In this document: in pieces, positions 22,844-32,431 of the stretch
How the letters are laid out: every line of letters begins with the position of its first letter
Position numbering within the stretch: position 1 is the first letter of the stretch
Assembly: GCA_022777205.1 (NCBI GenBank)
Contig: JALFGP010000081.1
Location: forward strand, 1-36,355
From: Rikenellaceae bacterium
Lineage (GTDB): Bacteria; Bacteroidota; Bacteroidia; Bacteroidales; UBA932
Reading direction: 5' to 3'
Length of the DNA stretch: 36,355 nt
The notes under the pieces: generated by a model
Seen by the model: the letters and a program-made list of their open reading frames with translations, nothing else
What the model was told of the DNA's origin: nothing
Database searches by the model: none
Position numbers and translations under genes: made by a program

Positions 22844-24873
22844 TGATACCAAGAGAAACGGTTGAAAAGGTGCTGGATGCAGCACAGATAGTGGATGTAG
22901 TGAGTGACTTCGTCGATTTGAAACGGCGGGGTGCCAATTGGATTGCCTGCTGCCCGTTCCACAATGAAAAGACCCCGTCATTTTCGGTTTCCCCGAGCAA
23001 AGGCATATTCAAATGCTTCGGTTGCGGTAAGGCCGGCACTGCCGTTGACTTTATGATGGAACATGAGAGCCTGACTTTTCCTGAAGCAATCCGCTATCTG
23101 GCAAAGAAATATCACATAGAGGTAAACGAAAAGGAAGAGACTGCAGAGGATATAGCCAGAATGCAGCACAAAGAATCCCTGATGGTGGTTTCCGCATTTG
23201 CCGGTGAATTTTTCCGCAAATGCCTGCGTGAACCAGACGGGATGGCAATTGCCTATGAATATTTCAATGGCAGGCGCAAACTGGAAGATGCAACCATTGA
23301 AAAATATGGTCTGGGCTGGGCCCCGCAATCCCGTGACCGCCTGGCGAAGGCTGCTCTGGATGCCGGCTACAAAAGCGACTATCTCGTGGAAACCGGCCTG
23401 TGCATCAAAAGGGATGACGGATCGCTGGTGGACCGTTTCTTCGACAGGGTGATTTTTCCGATTCATTCAGTGACAGGGCAGATAATCGCCTTCGGAGGCC
23501 GCACACTCAAGACTGACAAGAGCGTAGCCAAATATGTAAACTCTCCCGAGACAGAGATTTACGTCAAGAACAAATCCCTCTACGGCATCTATTTCGCCAA
23601 AAACGAAATTGCCCGCCAGCGCAAGTGCATATTGGTCGAAGGCTATCTGGATGTGCTTTCGATGCACCAGCTGGGCATACTGAATGTGGTGGCTTCCAGC
23701 GGTACTTCCCTCACTACGGGGCAAGTGGCTCTGATCAAGAGATTTGCTGACGACGTGACCATTATCTATGACGGGGACAGCGCAGGAATCCACGCTGCAA
23801 TAAGGGGTATAGGCTTGGTGCTCAAGGGAGGACTGAACGTGAGGGTGGTGCTGCTGCCGGACGGGGAAGACCCGGATTCATTTGCCTGCTCCCACACTCT
23901 CGAACAGGTCCGGGACTATATATCCGCTCACGAACAGGACTTCATAGGCTTTATGACTGATATGCTGCTCGGAGAGGCCGGCAACGACCCGCTCAAAAGG
24001 GCCTCACTCGTGAACGAAGTTGCTGATACTATTGCACTTATACCGGACCAGATTATACGGGCTATGTACATACAGACCTGTGCGCAGAAATTCGGAATCG
24101 AGGAGAAGATTCTCTATGACCGGGTGCGGAAAAGCCGGGAAGCGATGATTGAGGCAGAGAAAAAACAGAGAGACCGGGAAAAGGAAAGAGAGGAACAGAC
24201 AGGACAGATTTATTCTGAAGCTGTGGGTCTGGGGAATGAAAACGGAAAACCATCCGAAATCGGCCCCAGTGCAGGAGAGGGCATCCAGACTGCATCAATA
24301 AGACCGGTTAAGGGCGATGAGGAACCGATGACGGCATCGGCAGAGAGGGAGCTGCTGAAATTTCTGCTGGAATATGGTGAGGAGAAGCTTGTATTCGACA
24401 GAGACTCACGGTTTTATATGGAGGGAGAGGCGCCTTCGGTGGCCGAGTTCATTCTGGACACTCTGGACGGCAACTCACTGAAATTCCATAATTCACGCTA
24501 TGCCCATCTGCTCGCCGAATATACCCGTCTGTTCGACTCGGGACTGCCGCAGGCCAGCATACTCGCACGTCTGAGGGACAGTTCCGACCCCGAGTTGAAC
24601 GCTGTTGCAAGAGACCTTCTCGTGGACAAATACAACCTGACCGTGGAAAATTTCGAACATTCACTCACTACGGTATCCACTATGCTGGTGATGTATGTTC
24701 CGAAATCCCTGCTCAAGCTCCAGCTGATGAACACGGAAATCGAGCTAAGAGGCCTGCAGAAGGAACTGCTCGGCAAACTCGACGATGCCGACGCCCAGAT
24801 GGAACTTATGCAGAGCATTGCCGAAAAAGGCAAAATGAAAGCAGCCCTGTCGAGGCTGATTCAGCAGATTTAG
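22843..24873 (+). CDS. dnaG: DNA primase
   Basis: This enzyme makes RNA primers for replication (676 residues). The N-terminal CHC2 zinc finger has C37, H40, C58 and C61 in CCPFH and CFGC. The TOPRIM domain has VEGYLDV with E266 and YDGDSAG with D310 and D312, the metal-binding acids. The C-terminal region (about 435-676) is a helical helicase-binding domain, less conserved and preceded by a charged, Glu/Lys-rich linker (about 440-500). The start overlaps recQ by one base. metG begins 39 nt downstream. Confidence 0.96.
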   Translation: MIPRETVEKVLDAAQIVDVVSDFVDLKRRGANWIACCPFHNEKTPSFSVSPSKGIFKCFGCGKAGTAVDFMMEHESLTFPEAIRYLAKKYHIEVNEKEETAEDIARMQHKESLMVVSAFAGEFFRKCLREPDGMAIAYEYFNGRRKLEDATIEKYGLGWAPQSRDRLAKAALDAGYKSDYLVETGLCIKRDDGSLVDRFFDRVIFPIHSVTGQIIAFGGRTLKTDKSVAKYVNSPETEIYVKNKSLYGIYFAKNEIARQRKCILVEGYLDVLSMHQLGILNVVASSGTSLTTGQVALIKRFADDVTIIYDGDSAGIHAAIRGIGLVLKGGLNVRVVLLPDGEDPDSFACSHTLEQVRDYISAHEQDFIGFMTDMLLGEAGNDPLKRASLVNEVADTIALIPDQIIRAMYIQTCAQKFGIEEKILYDRVRKSREAMIEAEKKQRDREKEREEQTGQIYSEAVGLGNENGKPSEIGPSAGEGIQTASIRPVKGDEEPMTASAERELLKFLLEYGEEKLVFDRDSRFYMEGEAPSVAEFILDTLDGNSLKFHNSRYAHLLAEYTRLFDSGLPQASILARLRDSSDPELNAVARDLLVDKYNLTVENFEHSLTTVSTMLVMYVPKSLLKLQLMNTEIELRGLQKELLGKLDDADAQMELMQSIAEKGKMKAALSRLIQQI

Positions 24874-24912
24874 ACAATTTGGAAAACACGAATAATTGAA
24901 AATCAATATCAT

Positions 24913-27111
24913 ATGGAAACAAAAGAATACAAGAGAAATCTGGTGACCTGCGCCCTACCCTACGCCAACGGGCCTGTCCACATCGGACATCTTGCCGGAG
25001 TATATGTACCGGCCGACATCTATGTGAGATACCTCAGGATGAAGGGCGAAGACGTGCTCTTTGTCTGCGGTTCTGACGAACACGGAGTGCCGATTACCAT
25101 CAAGGCCAAGAAGGAGGGAGTGACTCCGCAGGATATCGTGGACCGTTACCACGCCCTTATCAAATCATCATTTGCGGGACTCGGAATCAATTTCGACATC
25201 TATTCCAGGACCTCTTCCGACGTTCACGCAAAGATGGCATCCGACTTTTTCCGCAAACTCTACGATGACGGCAAATTCATAGTCAAGGAAAGCGAGCAGT
25301 ATTACGATGAACAGGCGAAGACCTTCCTTGCAGACCGCTATATCACAGGCACCTGCCCACGTTGCGGTTCAGAGGGGGCCTATGGAGACCAGTGCGAAAA
25401 GTGCGGTGCCACCCTCAGTCCGGACGAGCTCATCAATCCGAAGTCTGCACTCAGCGGGTCTGCTCTGGTGAAAAAGGCCACCAAACACTGGTATCTGCCT
25501 CTGGATGAATATGAGAAATGGCTGGGAGAGTGGATACTGGACGGACACAAGGAGTGGAAGACCAATGTGTACGGGCAGTGCAAAAGCTGGATTGACGGAG
25601 GGCTTCAGCCCAGAGCGGTGAGCCGCGACTTGGATTGGGGCGTACCGGTGCCTGTAGAAGGGGCCGAGGGCAAGGTGCTCTATGTCTGGTTTGACGCGCC
25701 TATCGGCTATATTTCAAACACCAAGGAACTTCTTCCGCAGACCTGGGAAAAGTGGTGGAAGTCTCAGGACACTAAGCTTGTGCATTTCATCGGAAAGGAC
25801 AATATAGTTTTCCACTGCATAGTCTTCCCTTCAATGCTCAAGGCTCACGGGGGGTATATACTGCCCGACAATGTGCCTGCGAATGAATTCCTCAACCTTG
25901 AGGGGGACAAGATTTCCACTTCCCGAGGCTGGGCAGTATGGTTGAACGAGTACCTGCAGGAATTGCCGGGCAAGGAGGATGTGCTCAGATATGTGCTCTG
26001 CGCCAATGCTCCCGAGACCAAGGACAACGATTTCTCCTGGAAGGATTTCCAGACGAGGAACAACAGCGAGCTGGTGGCCATTTTCGGAAATTTCGTAAAC
26101 AGGGCAATAGTCCTTACCCACAAGTATTTCGGAGGCCAGGTTCCGGCAGATCTGAAACCGGAGGCCATTGATGCCGAAACTCTTGCACAGATTCCGCAGA
26201 TTGTTTCAGAAATCGAGGAGAACATTTCTTCCTACAAATTCAGGGAGGCGCTCAAGGCGGCAATGAACCTTGCACGTCTGGGAAACAAATACCTCACAGA
26301 CACCGAACCGTGGAAAGTGGCCAAGAATGACCTGGACAGAACTGCTTCCATCCTGAACGTGTCTCTCCAGATTTGCGCTGCATTGGGAATTGTTTTCGAG
26401 CCGTTCCTGCCTTTCTCTGCCGAGAAACTTCGCAGGATGCTGAACGTGGGAGTGATTGCAGGCACCGACCATAGGGCCGGAGAGGAAGGCACCTGCGGCG
26501 TGAACATATTCAAGAGCGGAGAATGTGCCGCCCTGCACACAATCGGATCTGTTGATGCACCTGAAAGTTTCGAAGGCCTGAGCCTATCCTGGAATGACCT
26601 GTTCTCTGCCCGCATCTTGCCTGCCGGCCACGAGATTGGCCAAGCTCAACTTCTGTTCGAAAAGATTGAGGATGAAATGATTGCGCCACAGATTGAGCGT
26701 CTGGAGGCCATACGCAAGGCACGTGAAGAAGCAGAGGCTGCGGCTGCGGCGGCCGAAGCAGCGGCAAAGGTGGAACCACAGAAGGCTGAATGCAGTTTCG
26801 AGGATTTCGAGAAGATGGACATACGTACTGCGACCGTGCTTGAGGCAGAAAGGGTGCCGAAGACCGACAAACTGCTCAAACTGACTATTGACACCGGCAT
26901 CGACACCAGAGTCATTGTCTCAGGTATTGCCGAATACTACAGCCCGGAAGAGATGGTGGGCAAACAGATTTGCATACTTGCCAACCTTGCCCCACGCAAA
27001 ATCCGCGGCATAGAGTCCAAAGGAATGATACTTATGGCCCGTCAGGGAGACGGCAAAATGAGGTTTGTGACTCCGGCCGAGACTTTGAATAACGGGGCAC
27101 AGATTGGATAA
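24913..27111 (+). CDS. metG: Methionyl-tRNA synthetase with C-terminal tRNA-binding domain
   Basis: A 732-residue class I aminoacyl-tRNA synthetase charging tRNA-Met. The HIGH motif is HIGH (23-26), a four-cysteine zinc knuckle is at C148/C151/C161/C164 and the KMSKS loop is KISTS (333-337). The anticodon-binding helical domain follows. After an Ala/Glu-rich linker (about 596-620) an EMAP/Trbp111-type OB domain (about 625-732) ends the protein, as in dimeric MetG. It is followed by murB after 4 nt, so both genes share a transcript. Confidence 0.97.
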   Translation: METKEYKRNLVTCALPYANGPVHIGHLAGVYVPADIYVRYLRMKGEDVLFVCGSDEHGVPITIKAKKEGVTPQDIVDRYHALIKSSFAGLGINFDIYSRTSSDVHAKMASDFFRKLYDDGKFIVKESEQYYDEQAKTFLADRYITGTCPRCGSEGAYGDQCEKCGATLSPDELINPKSALSGSALVKKATKHWYLPLDEYEKWLGEWILDGHKEWKTNVYGQCKSWIDGGLQPRAVSRDLDWGVPVPVEGAEGKVLYVWFDAPIGYISNTKELLPQTWEKWWKSQDTKLVHFIGKDNIVFHCIVFPSMLKAHGGYILPDNVPANEFLNLEGDKISTSRGWAVWLNEYLQELPGKEDVLRYVLCANAPETKDNDFSWKDFQTRNNSELVAIFGNFVNRAIVLTHKYFGGQVPADLKPEAIDAETLAQIPQIVSEIEENISSYKFREALKAAMNLARLGNKYLTDTEPWKVAKNDLDRTASILNVSLQICAALGIVFEPFLPFSAEKLRRMLNVGVIAGTDHRAGEEGTCGVNIFKSGECAALHTIGSVDAPESFEGLSLSWNDLFSARILPAGHEIGQAQLLFEKIEDEMIAPQIERLEAIRKAREEAEAAAAAAEAAAKVEPQKAECSFEDFEKMDIRTATVLEAERVPKTDKLLKLTIDTGIDTRVIVSGIAEYYSPEEMVGKQICILANLAPRKIRGIESKGMILMARQGDGKMRFVTPAETLNNGAQIG

Positions 27112-27115
27112 AACT

Positions 27116-28171
27116 ATGATACAGAAAGGGGTAGAGATTCCCAATACCTTCAGGATGAAGGTCAAGGCGGACTACTTTGTAGAATATGACTCGGAAGAGG
27201 TTTTGGCGGAGATTGATTTCGATGCTCTGCCAAAACCCCATTTTCACATCGGCTGCGGCAGCAATCTTCTTTTTACCGGGGATTTTCACGGCACCATATT
27301 GCATTCTGGAATAAAGTCCATAGAAATGAATCGCGATGCAGACGGTGTTGTGGAGGTGAGGGCCGGAGCGGGAGTTGTGTTCGATGACCTTTGCGGGTGG
27401 ACTGCTGCCCAGGGCCTTTGGGGGTTGGAGAACCTTTCTCATATACCCGGAGAAGTCGGAGCCTCGGCCGTGCAGAACATCGGGGCATACGGAGTGGAGG
27501 TCAAGGACGTAATATCCTCTGTACGCTGTTATGACATTCTGGAACGGGTGTTTGTGGAATTCCCGGCGGATGAGTGCGGATACGGTTACAGGGATTCCAT
27601 ATTCAAGCATCAGGGCATCAAGGGACGTTACATAGTTACTGCTGTGACATTCAGACTCAGCACCGAGGTTCGCCCACGGCTGGATTATGGGCATTTGCGC
27701 TCGGCGGTGGAGACTGCCTGCGGAGGGAGCCATAGCGGTTCGGGACTGCCGGAAGGACTCACCCCGTCACTGGTAAGAGAGGTAGTGACTCAAATCCGCA
27801 AGGGCAAACTTCCGGAGCCGTCCGAAACCGGCAGCGCGGGAAGTTTCTTCAAGAATCCCGTAGTGGAGCAGTCCGTCTATGACTCAATATTGAAGGCCAT
27901 ACAGGAGGAATCGGGTGCAGAGGCCATCGTCCCACACTACCCTGCCGGAGAAAATCAGGTGAAAATCCCGGCTGCCTGGCTCATAGAGCAATGCGGCTGG
28001 AAGGGCCACGTCCACGGCGGTGCTGCCGTATATGAAAAGCAGCCGCTGGTACTGATAAACCACAGCGGCCACGCTCTTCCTTCAGATATTCTTGAACTGG
28101 AATCTATGATAATCGACTCCGTCCGTTCCCGTTTCGGCATCCTCCTCTCCCCGGAGGTGGATCACCTGTAA
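27116..28171 (+). CDS. murB: UDP-N-acetylenolpyruvoylglucosamine reductase
   Basis: From the ATG at 27116 (351 residues); an in-frame TTG at 27104 would overlap metG and is unlikely. It reduces UDP-GlcNAc-enolpyruvate to UDP-MurNAc with FAD and NADPH in peptidoglycan synthesis. The FAD-binding lobe has GCGSNLLF (46-53) and HIPGEVGASAVQNIGAYG (109-126). The type I YRDS motif contains the conserved Arg (R159), followed by the catalytic Ser in GSAGSFFKNP (S243) and the C-terminal Glu in LSPEV (E347). The type I length and motif set fit. A short insertion near 200-212 (ACGGSHSGSGLPE) is unusual. The gene ends 36 nt before a convergent lipoprotein gene. Confidence 0.95.
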   Translation: MIQKGVEIPNTFRMKVKADYFVEYDSEEVLAEIDFDALPKPHFHIGCGSNLLFTGDFHGTILHSGIKSIEMNRDADGVVEVRAGAGVVFDDLCGWTAAQGLWGLENLSHIPGEVGASAVQNIGAYGVEVKDVISSVRCYDILERVFVEFPADECGYGYRDSIFKHQGIKGRYIVTAVTFRLSTEVRPRLDYGHLRSAVETACGGSHSGSGLPEGLTPSLVREVVTQIRKGKLPEPSETGSAGSFFKNPVVEQSVYDSILKAIQEESGAEAIVPHYPAGENQVKIPAAWLIEQCGWKGHVHGGAAVYEKQPLVLINHSGHALPSDILELESMIIDSVRSRFGILLSPEVDHL

Positions 28172-28207
28172 TCACCTGAACTTCGAGAATCCGAAACCAG
28201 AATCGAG

Positions 28208-28792
28208 TTACATTTCCGGGGAATAATTTTGTCCACCACGCACCTCGAACCTCGCGTCAGTAAAATCGATATCTCCGATTGTAACATCTTCAAACACATT
28301 TTTTGTCTTTCTGGAAATTGAGAATCCAGGAGTGATAATCAACTTATATTCCTTATTATAACTCTTTATCTGATCCGCATATTTAGTCCTTTCCGCACAA
28401 AGAGCATTTAAGATTTTCATAGCTTCCTCCGCAGTCTTGTCCCGACTGCTTTCAAACAATGCACGTGCACTTTCATCAGCCTTGGCAAGAGCCTCTGCCT
28501 CATCCTTGCCCTCCCCTTTGAAAGTATAGGTACATCTGTAGCCTTCTGATGATTCGGTATCCTTGAGGAATATATCCTTTCCGGCAGCCTGAATCTGCGA
28601 TGATGCCAAAGCATTCAATTCTAACAATACAGGCGTATCCTCAGTACTCATATTTTTCTCATCAACACCGTACGCAAAAATAACACTGTATTCCGGCTGA
28701 ACCGTAACTGCATTAGGATTCTTGTCACAAGACACAGACAACAAAGACGCCGCAGCAACAGCAGCAAAACTCAAAGCAAAATTCCTTTTCAT
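28208..28792 (-). CDS. Unknown lipoprotein
   Basis: From the ATG at 28792 (194 residues). The signal sequence is classic: KR, a hydrophobic stretch, then lipobox LSVSC with acylated C22. I do not recognise the rest. It begins with a beta-prone stretch (YSVIFAYGVD), then a helical segment (about 55-75), a strand region with YRCTYTFKGEG (about 85-95), a long Ala/Glu-rich amphipathic helical stretch (about 97-140), and a beta-rich tail with KLIITPGFSIS. The AT content is higher than in the neighbours. It is convergent with murB and lies 39 nt past the stop of the next gene on its own strand; a -7 box of its own lies just upstream. Predicted location: periplasmic face of a membrane. Confidence 0.82.
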   Translation of the reverse strand: MKRNFALSFAAVAAASLLSVSCDKNPNAVTVQPEYSVIFAYGVDEKNMSTEDTPVLLELNALASSQIQAAGKDIFLKDTESSEGYRCTYTFKGEGKDEAEALAKADESARALFESSRDKTAEEAMKILNALCAERTKYADQIKSYNKEYKLIITPGFSISRKTKNVFEDVTIGDIDFTDARFEVRGGQNYSPEM

Positions 28793-28817
28793 AAAAATCA
28801 TTTTTAATACCATCCGC

Positions 28818-28825
28818 CAAATTTA
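28818..28825 (-). promoter_or_regulatory. -7 box TAAATTTG for the unknown lipoprotein
   Basis: Minus-strand TAAATTTG, 25 nt before the ATG, preceded by a run of ten T (A10 at 28827-28836 on the plus strand). Confidence 0.45.
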
Positions 28826-28851
28826 CAAAAAAAAAATTAAATAATCCTACT

Positions 28852-30240
28852 TCAGACCTCCCAGCGTCCTCCGGGGCCGAAGAGGAAACGGGTGACATCG
28901 GGCATAAGGCCGAGACGATGCAGAAGGTCCACAGCAGTGATGCGGTCCCGCATATATGGCATTGATTCAAAGGCCTTTTTGAGCTCTGCACGGGAAACGG
29001 CAATCATTTCCGGCTCATAAGGAGCGTGGGCTGCGCGGAGACGGTCATAGACCTGACGGTATGGGATGAGTTGGGCACGAAGGCGATTGCACATAGTCCT
29101 CCAGTTCTGTTTAACCATCAAAAGTTCGCTGCGGATTTCCTCCCTGCCGACATATTTGCTGTCCGCAACCTCCAAAGCCTTTTCCAGCAACTCGGGCATA
29201 TCAGCAAAGAGTTTATGGATTTCCCGGGCCATTTCCTCCTTGGAAGGCCATTTTTCCACGCAAGCCTCCACATCTATGGAATCCGGCTCCAGACCGAGCA
29301 GATACTCAAAGGCAGAAATGGAAACCAGAGAACCTATGCCCACTGCAAATCCGTGAGGTACCGGACGGCCGGGCGAAAGGAAGGACTTGCCCTTTTCGAA
29401 TCCCGGCACTTCCTCTTTCCCGCTGTAACGCAGGCCTGTCATCTCCCAATAATGACCGAAGAGGTGTTCCGTGCCTGAAGCCGGGCGGCTACTCTGCACC
29501 ACCTGCATAGCAAAACCACTGAGTATCAAACCGTTTGCCAGCTCCTCAATCGCCTCAACCTTGCCTTCATAGACATCCTCAGGCTTGGAAATTGCCTCCA
29601 TCAGATTGTCTTGAACTATGTCAAAAGCCAGGTCGTCGATTTTTTCGCAACCCATTTCGTCTGCCACTATCCAATCGGCACCTGCCGGTATCTTGGCAAT
29701 CAGGTCAGCATAGCCGGAAACGGCAAGATATTTCGGAGCCTTGGCGGCTATGGCCGGGTCCAGAACTATGCCGAGAGGGGCCCTGCAATCGAAAGTCTGC
29801 TTGCTGCCGTCCTTCATCACCGATGCACCACTGGAGGCGAATCCATCCATAGACACCGTGGTGGCAACTATCATATATCTTCGTCCAAGATGATATGAAG
29901 CCAGTTTGGTGAGGTCGTTCAGAACCCCGGCACCCACGGCGATGGGAATCGCATCTGAACCTGCCAGATAATTCTCAAGTTGCTCCATATATGACCATTC
30001 GGCAAACAGGTTCGGGTCTTTGAATATATATGGTTCGACCATAGGCATACCTGCATCCTGGAGAACATTGTAGAGTTGCTCTCCGGCAATCTTCCAGGTG
30101 TTTTCGTCCGACACCACCACAGCCGCAGAAGATGGGAAAAGCCTTCTGAACATTGCAGGTGCAGTTCTGATTGCCCCGACGCCGATTCTCAGCGCCCTGG
30201 TGTCAGAAGTCTTTTTCAACACATATTCTATATCGTACAT
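28852..30240 (-). CDS. egsA: sn-Glycerol-1-phosphate dehydrogenase (AraM/EgsA family)
   Basis: It converts dihydroxyacetone phosphate to sn-glycerol-1-phosphate with NAD(P)H. This enantiomer is known from archaeal lipids and, in Bacillus, from AraM/EgsA. From the ATG at 30240 (462 residues; TTG at 30246 is an alternative). The iron-containing alcohol dehydrogenase fold shows VGAGVLND (102-109) for nucleotide binding, then ATTVSMDGFASSGAS (126-140). Likely metal ligands are D179 in GYADLIAK, H259 in SGTEH and H296 in PVPHGFAVG. It is longer than Bacillus AraM, with a helical C-terminal extension (about 320-462). It is the last gene of the serC-serA-DUF1015 operon (2-nt gap after DUF1015), an unexpected neighbour. 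No GGGP synthase-like partner is in the window. Confidence 0.87.
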   Translation of the reverse strand: MYDIEYVLKKTSDTRALRIGVGAIRTAPAMFRRLFPSSAAVVVSDENTWKIAGEQLYNVLQDAGMPMVEPYIFKDPNLFAEWSYMEQLENYLAGSDAIPIAVGAGVLNDLTKLASYHLGRRYMIVATTVSMDGFASSGASVMKDGSKQTFDCRAPLGIVLDPAIAAKAPKYLAVSGYADLIAKIPAGADWIVADEMGCEKIDDLAFDIVQDNLMEAISKPEDVYEGKVEAIEELANGLILSGFAMQVVQSSRPASGTEHLFGHYWEMTGLRYSGKEEVPGFEKGKSFLSPGRPVPHGFAVGIGSLVSISAFEYLLGLEPDSIDVEACVEKWPSKEEMAREIHKLFADMPELLEKALEVADSKYVGREEIRSELLMVKQNWRTMCNRLRAQLIPYRQVYDRLRAAHAPYEPEMIAVSRAELKKAFESMPYMRDRITAVDLLHRLGLMPDVTRFLFGPGGRWEV

Positions 30241-30242
30241 TT

Positions 30243-31502
30243 TCAAAATAGGTGTATGGCGAGGCCCGAGCGCAATTTCGGTTCGAACCAGGTCGTCTTT
30301 GGCGGCATAATTTTGCCGCTGTCTGCTATATCAATCAACTGTTTCATTGAAACCGGACAGAGGGCAAAGGCGATTTTCATCTCACCGCTGTCCACCCGGC
30401 GTGACAATTCTCCGAGCCCTCGGATTCCACCCACGAAATCAATGCGTTTATCTCTGCGCAAGTCCTTGATACCCAAGATTCTGTCGAGTACTCTTTCGGA
30501 AAGCAAAGTAACGTCCAGGACTCCGATTGGGTCAGAGTCGTTGCAACGCCCGGGCTTGGCCTTGAGGGAATACCACTTCCCTTCCAGATACATAGAGAAC
30601 TCGTGAAGCTGCACTGGAGCAAAGCCGCCTGCAGCCTGCTGTCTGTCCGCCTCGCTGCCCAGTTTCTCAATCTCGAAATCTTCCGCAAGAAGTTCCGTCA
30701 GCTGCGCCGGACTGTGTCCGTTCAGGTCCTTGACCAAACGGTTGTAGTCCATAATCCGGAGTTGGTTCTGAGGGAATGCGACGGCCATAAACCAGTTGTA
30801 TTCTTCCTCCCCGGTATGCTGTGGATTGCCGGCCCTCCTTTCCGCTCCCACTCTGGCAGCCGCTGCCGTACGATGGTGTCCGTCAGCGACATAGAAGGCA
30901 TCCACAGCTGAAAATCCCCTTGTAATTGCCTGGATGTCAGCCTCATCGTCCACCACCCAGAACTTATGTCCGAAACCGTCCGCCGCCACGAAATCGTACT
31001 CCGGTTCAGTGGCTATGTATTTTGCAACAACAGCATCGATGGACTCGGATTCATTGTAGGCAAAGAACACAGGCTCTATATTGGCAGACTGTATATTCAC
31101 GTGAACCATACGGTCATCCTCCTTGTCCTTGCGGGTGAGCTCGTGTTTCTTGATGGTGCCGTCGGCGTAATCGTCGATATGGGCGCAAAGCACAAGTCCG
31201 TACTGGGTGCGGCCGCCCATAGTCTGGGCATAGACATAATAATTCTGCTTACCGTCCTGACGCAGCCAGCCTTTCTCCCTCCAAGACTTGAAATTCTCCA
31301 CTGCCTTGTCGTAGGCAGCCTGGGAATGTTCGTCAATTATGGGGTCGAAATCGATTTCGGGCTTGGTGATGTGCAGAAGGGATTTTTCTCCGGCTTCGGC
31401 TTTTGCCTCCTCCGAATTGAGCACATCATACGGACGTGCTGCCACCTCCTCCACAATGGACTTTGGAGGACGCAATGCGGCAAATGGTTTTACTCTTACC
31501 AT
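30243..31502 (-). CDS. DUF1015 family protein of the serine operon
   Basis: A 419-residue cytoplasmic protein of the DUF1015 family. Visible family features are ARPYDV (22-27), HELT (120-123), the strongly conserved ADGHHR (206-211) and the late LDVTLLSERVLDRILGI. The biochemical function is not established as far as I know. It lies 3 nt after serA and 2 nt before the glycerol-1-phosphate dehydrogenase gene, so all four genes form one operon. DUF1015 genes recur beside serC and serA in Bacteroidetes from memory, and no phosphoserine phosphatase (SerB) is seen here, so a role in serine metabolism is plausible. That is inference. The GHH motif could bind a metal or phosphate. Confidence 0.88.
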   Translation of the reverse strand: MVRVKPFAALRPPKSIVEEVAARPYDVLNSEEAKAEAGEKSLLHITKPEIDFDPIIDEHSQAAYDKAVENFKSWREKGWLRQDGKQNYYVYAQTMGGRTQYGLVLCAHIDDYADGTIKKHELTRKDKEDDRMVHVNIQSANIEPVFFAYNESESIDAVVAKYIATEPEYDFVAADGFGHKFWVVDDEADIQAITRGFSAVDAFYVADGHHRTAAAARVGAERRAGNPQHTGEEEYNWFMAVAFPQNQLRIMDYNRLVKDLNGHSPAQLTELLAEDFEIEKLGSEADRQQAAGGFAPVQLHEFSMYLEGKWYSLKAKPGRCNDSDPIGVLDVTLLSERVLDRILGIKDLRRDKRIDFVGGIRGLGELSRRVDSGEMKIAFALCPVSMKQLIDIADSGKIMPPKTTWFEPKLRSGLAIHLF

Positions 31503-31505
31503 AAT

Positions 31506-32429
31506 CTATCGGTTAAGTCTGAAACGTTCACAACCTTCCTTGAGGTATGCAACTATTTGATTAGCAGCAGCAAGACCTGCATTCACATTAGCCTCCGCGG
31601 TCTCCGCACCCATTTTTTTCGGGGTTGCGAAATAGCGCTTGCCAAGAGCCTGTTCGAAATCAACGGCGGCGGCAGGAGCAACATCTGCGACATATTTGAG
31701 GTCGTCCCTCTCGCCGCTGAGCAGGGCCAGGAGCGATGCTTCGTCAATCACTTCCTGTCTCGCGGTATTCACAAGACATCCGCCCTTGGGCATAAGTCCG
31801 ACAAGGGACGCACCCACTGAACCGACGGTCTGAGGGGTTGCAGGTATATGCAGGGACACGAAATCCGAAGCCCCATAGAGCTGTTCCAATGACTGGGCGA
31901 CTTCAACACCTGCAGCCTCCATATCTTCGGCCTTGACAAAAGGATCATAAGCCATCACCTTCATTCCCAATGCCTTGGCCTTTGCGCCCACGAGCCTTGC
32001 CACATTTCCGAAAGCCTGCAGACCAAGCCTCTTGCCGGAAATCTCCGAACCTGTGCCCGGAGTGAAACGGTTGCGGGACATATATATCATAAAGGCAATC
32101 GCAAGTTCCGCAACGGCATTGGCATTCTGCCCCGGGGTGTTCATAGCCACCACCTTATGTTCCGTGCAGGCCTCCAAATCCAGATTGTCATAACCGGCTC
32201 CGGCCCTTACAACGATTTTCAAATTCTTTGCTGCATCGAGCACTGCCTTGGTCACCTTGTCTGAACGCACGATGAGAGCATCCACATCCGCCACTGCCTC
32301 AATGAGTTCAGCCTCTGATTCATATTTCTCAAGCATTACGGTTTCAATTCCCGCCGCCTTGAAAATAGCTTTAATACCTTCCACAGCCTTTGCTGCAAAA
32401 GGCTTCTGAGTTGCCACCAATGCTTTCAT
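31506..32429 (-). CDS. serA: D-3-phosphoglycerate dehydrogenase, short lysine-type without ACT domain
   Basis: It oxidises 3-phosphoglycerate to 3-phosphohydroxypyruvate, the first step of serine synthesis. From the ATG at 32429 (307 residues; the in-frame TTG at 32435 would overlap serC). It has VVRAGAGYDN (73-82), the Rossmann loop LGLQAFGNVA (135-144), which lacks the normal GxGxxG, and the catalytic Arg in NTARQEV (R224). Where most family members have a catalytic His in TPHIGA, this one reads TPKKMGAET (269-277), so a lysine stands in, as described for Bacteroides- and Entamoeba-type enzymes. There is no C-terminal ACT domain, so allosteric inhibition by serine through that domain is not expected. 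It sits 2 nt after serC. Confidence 0.92.
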   Translation of the reverse strand: MKALVATQKPFAAKAVEGIKAIFKAAGIETVMLEKYESEAELIEAVADVDALIVRSDKVTKAVLDAAKNLKIVVRAGAGYDNLDLEACTEHKVVAMNTPGQNANAVAELAIAFMIYMSRNRFTPGTGSEISGKRLGLQAFGNVARLVGAKAKALGMKVMAYDPFVKAEDMEAAGVEVAQSLEQLYGASDFVSLHIPATPQTVGSVGASLVGLMPKGGCLVNTARQEVIDEASLLALLSGERDDLKYVADVAPAAAVDFEQALGKRYFATPKKMGAETAEANVNAGLAAANQIVAYLKEGCERFRLNR

Positions 32430-32431
32430 AA

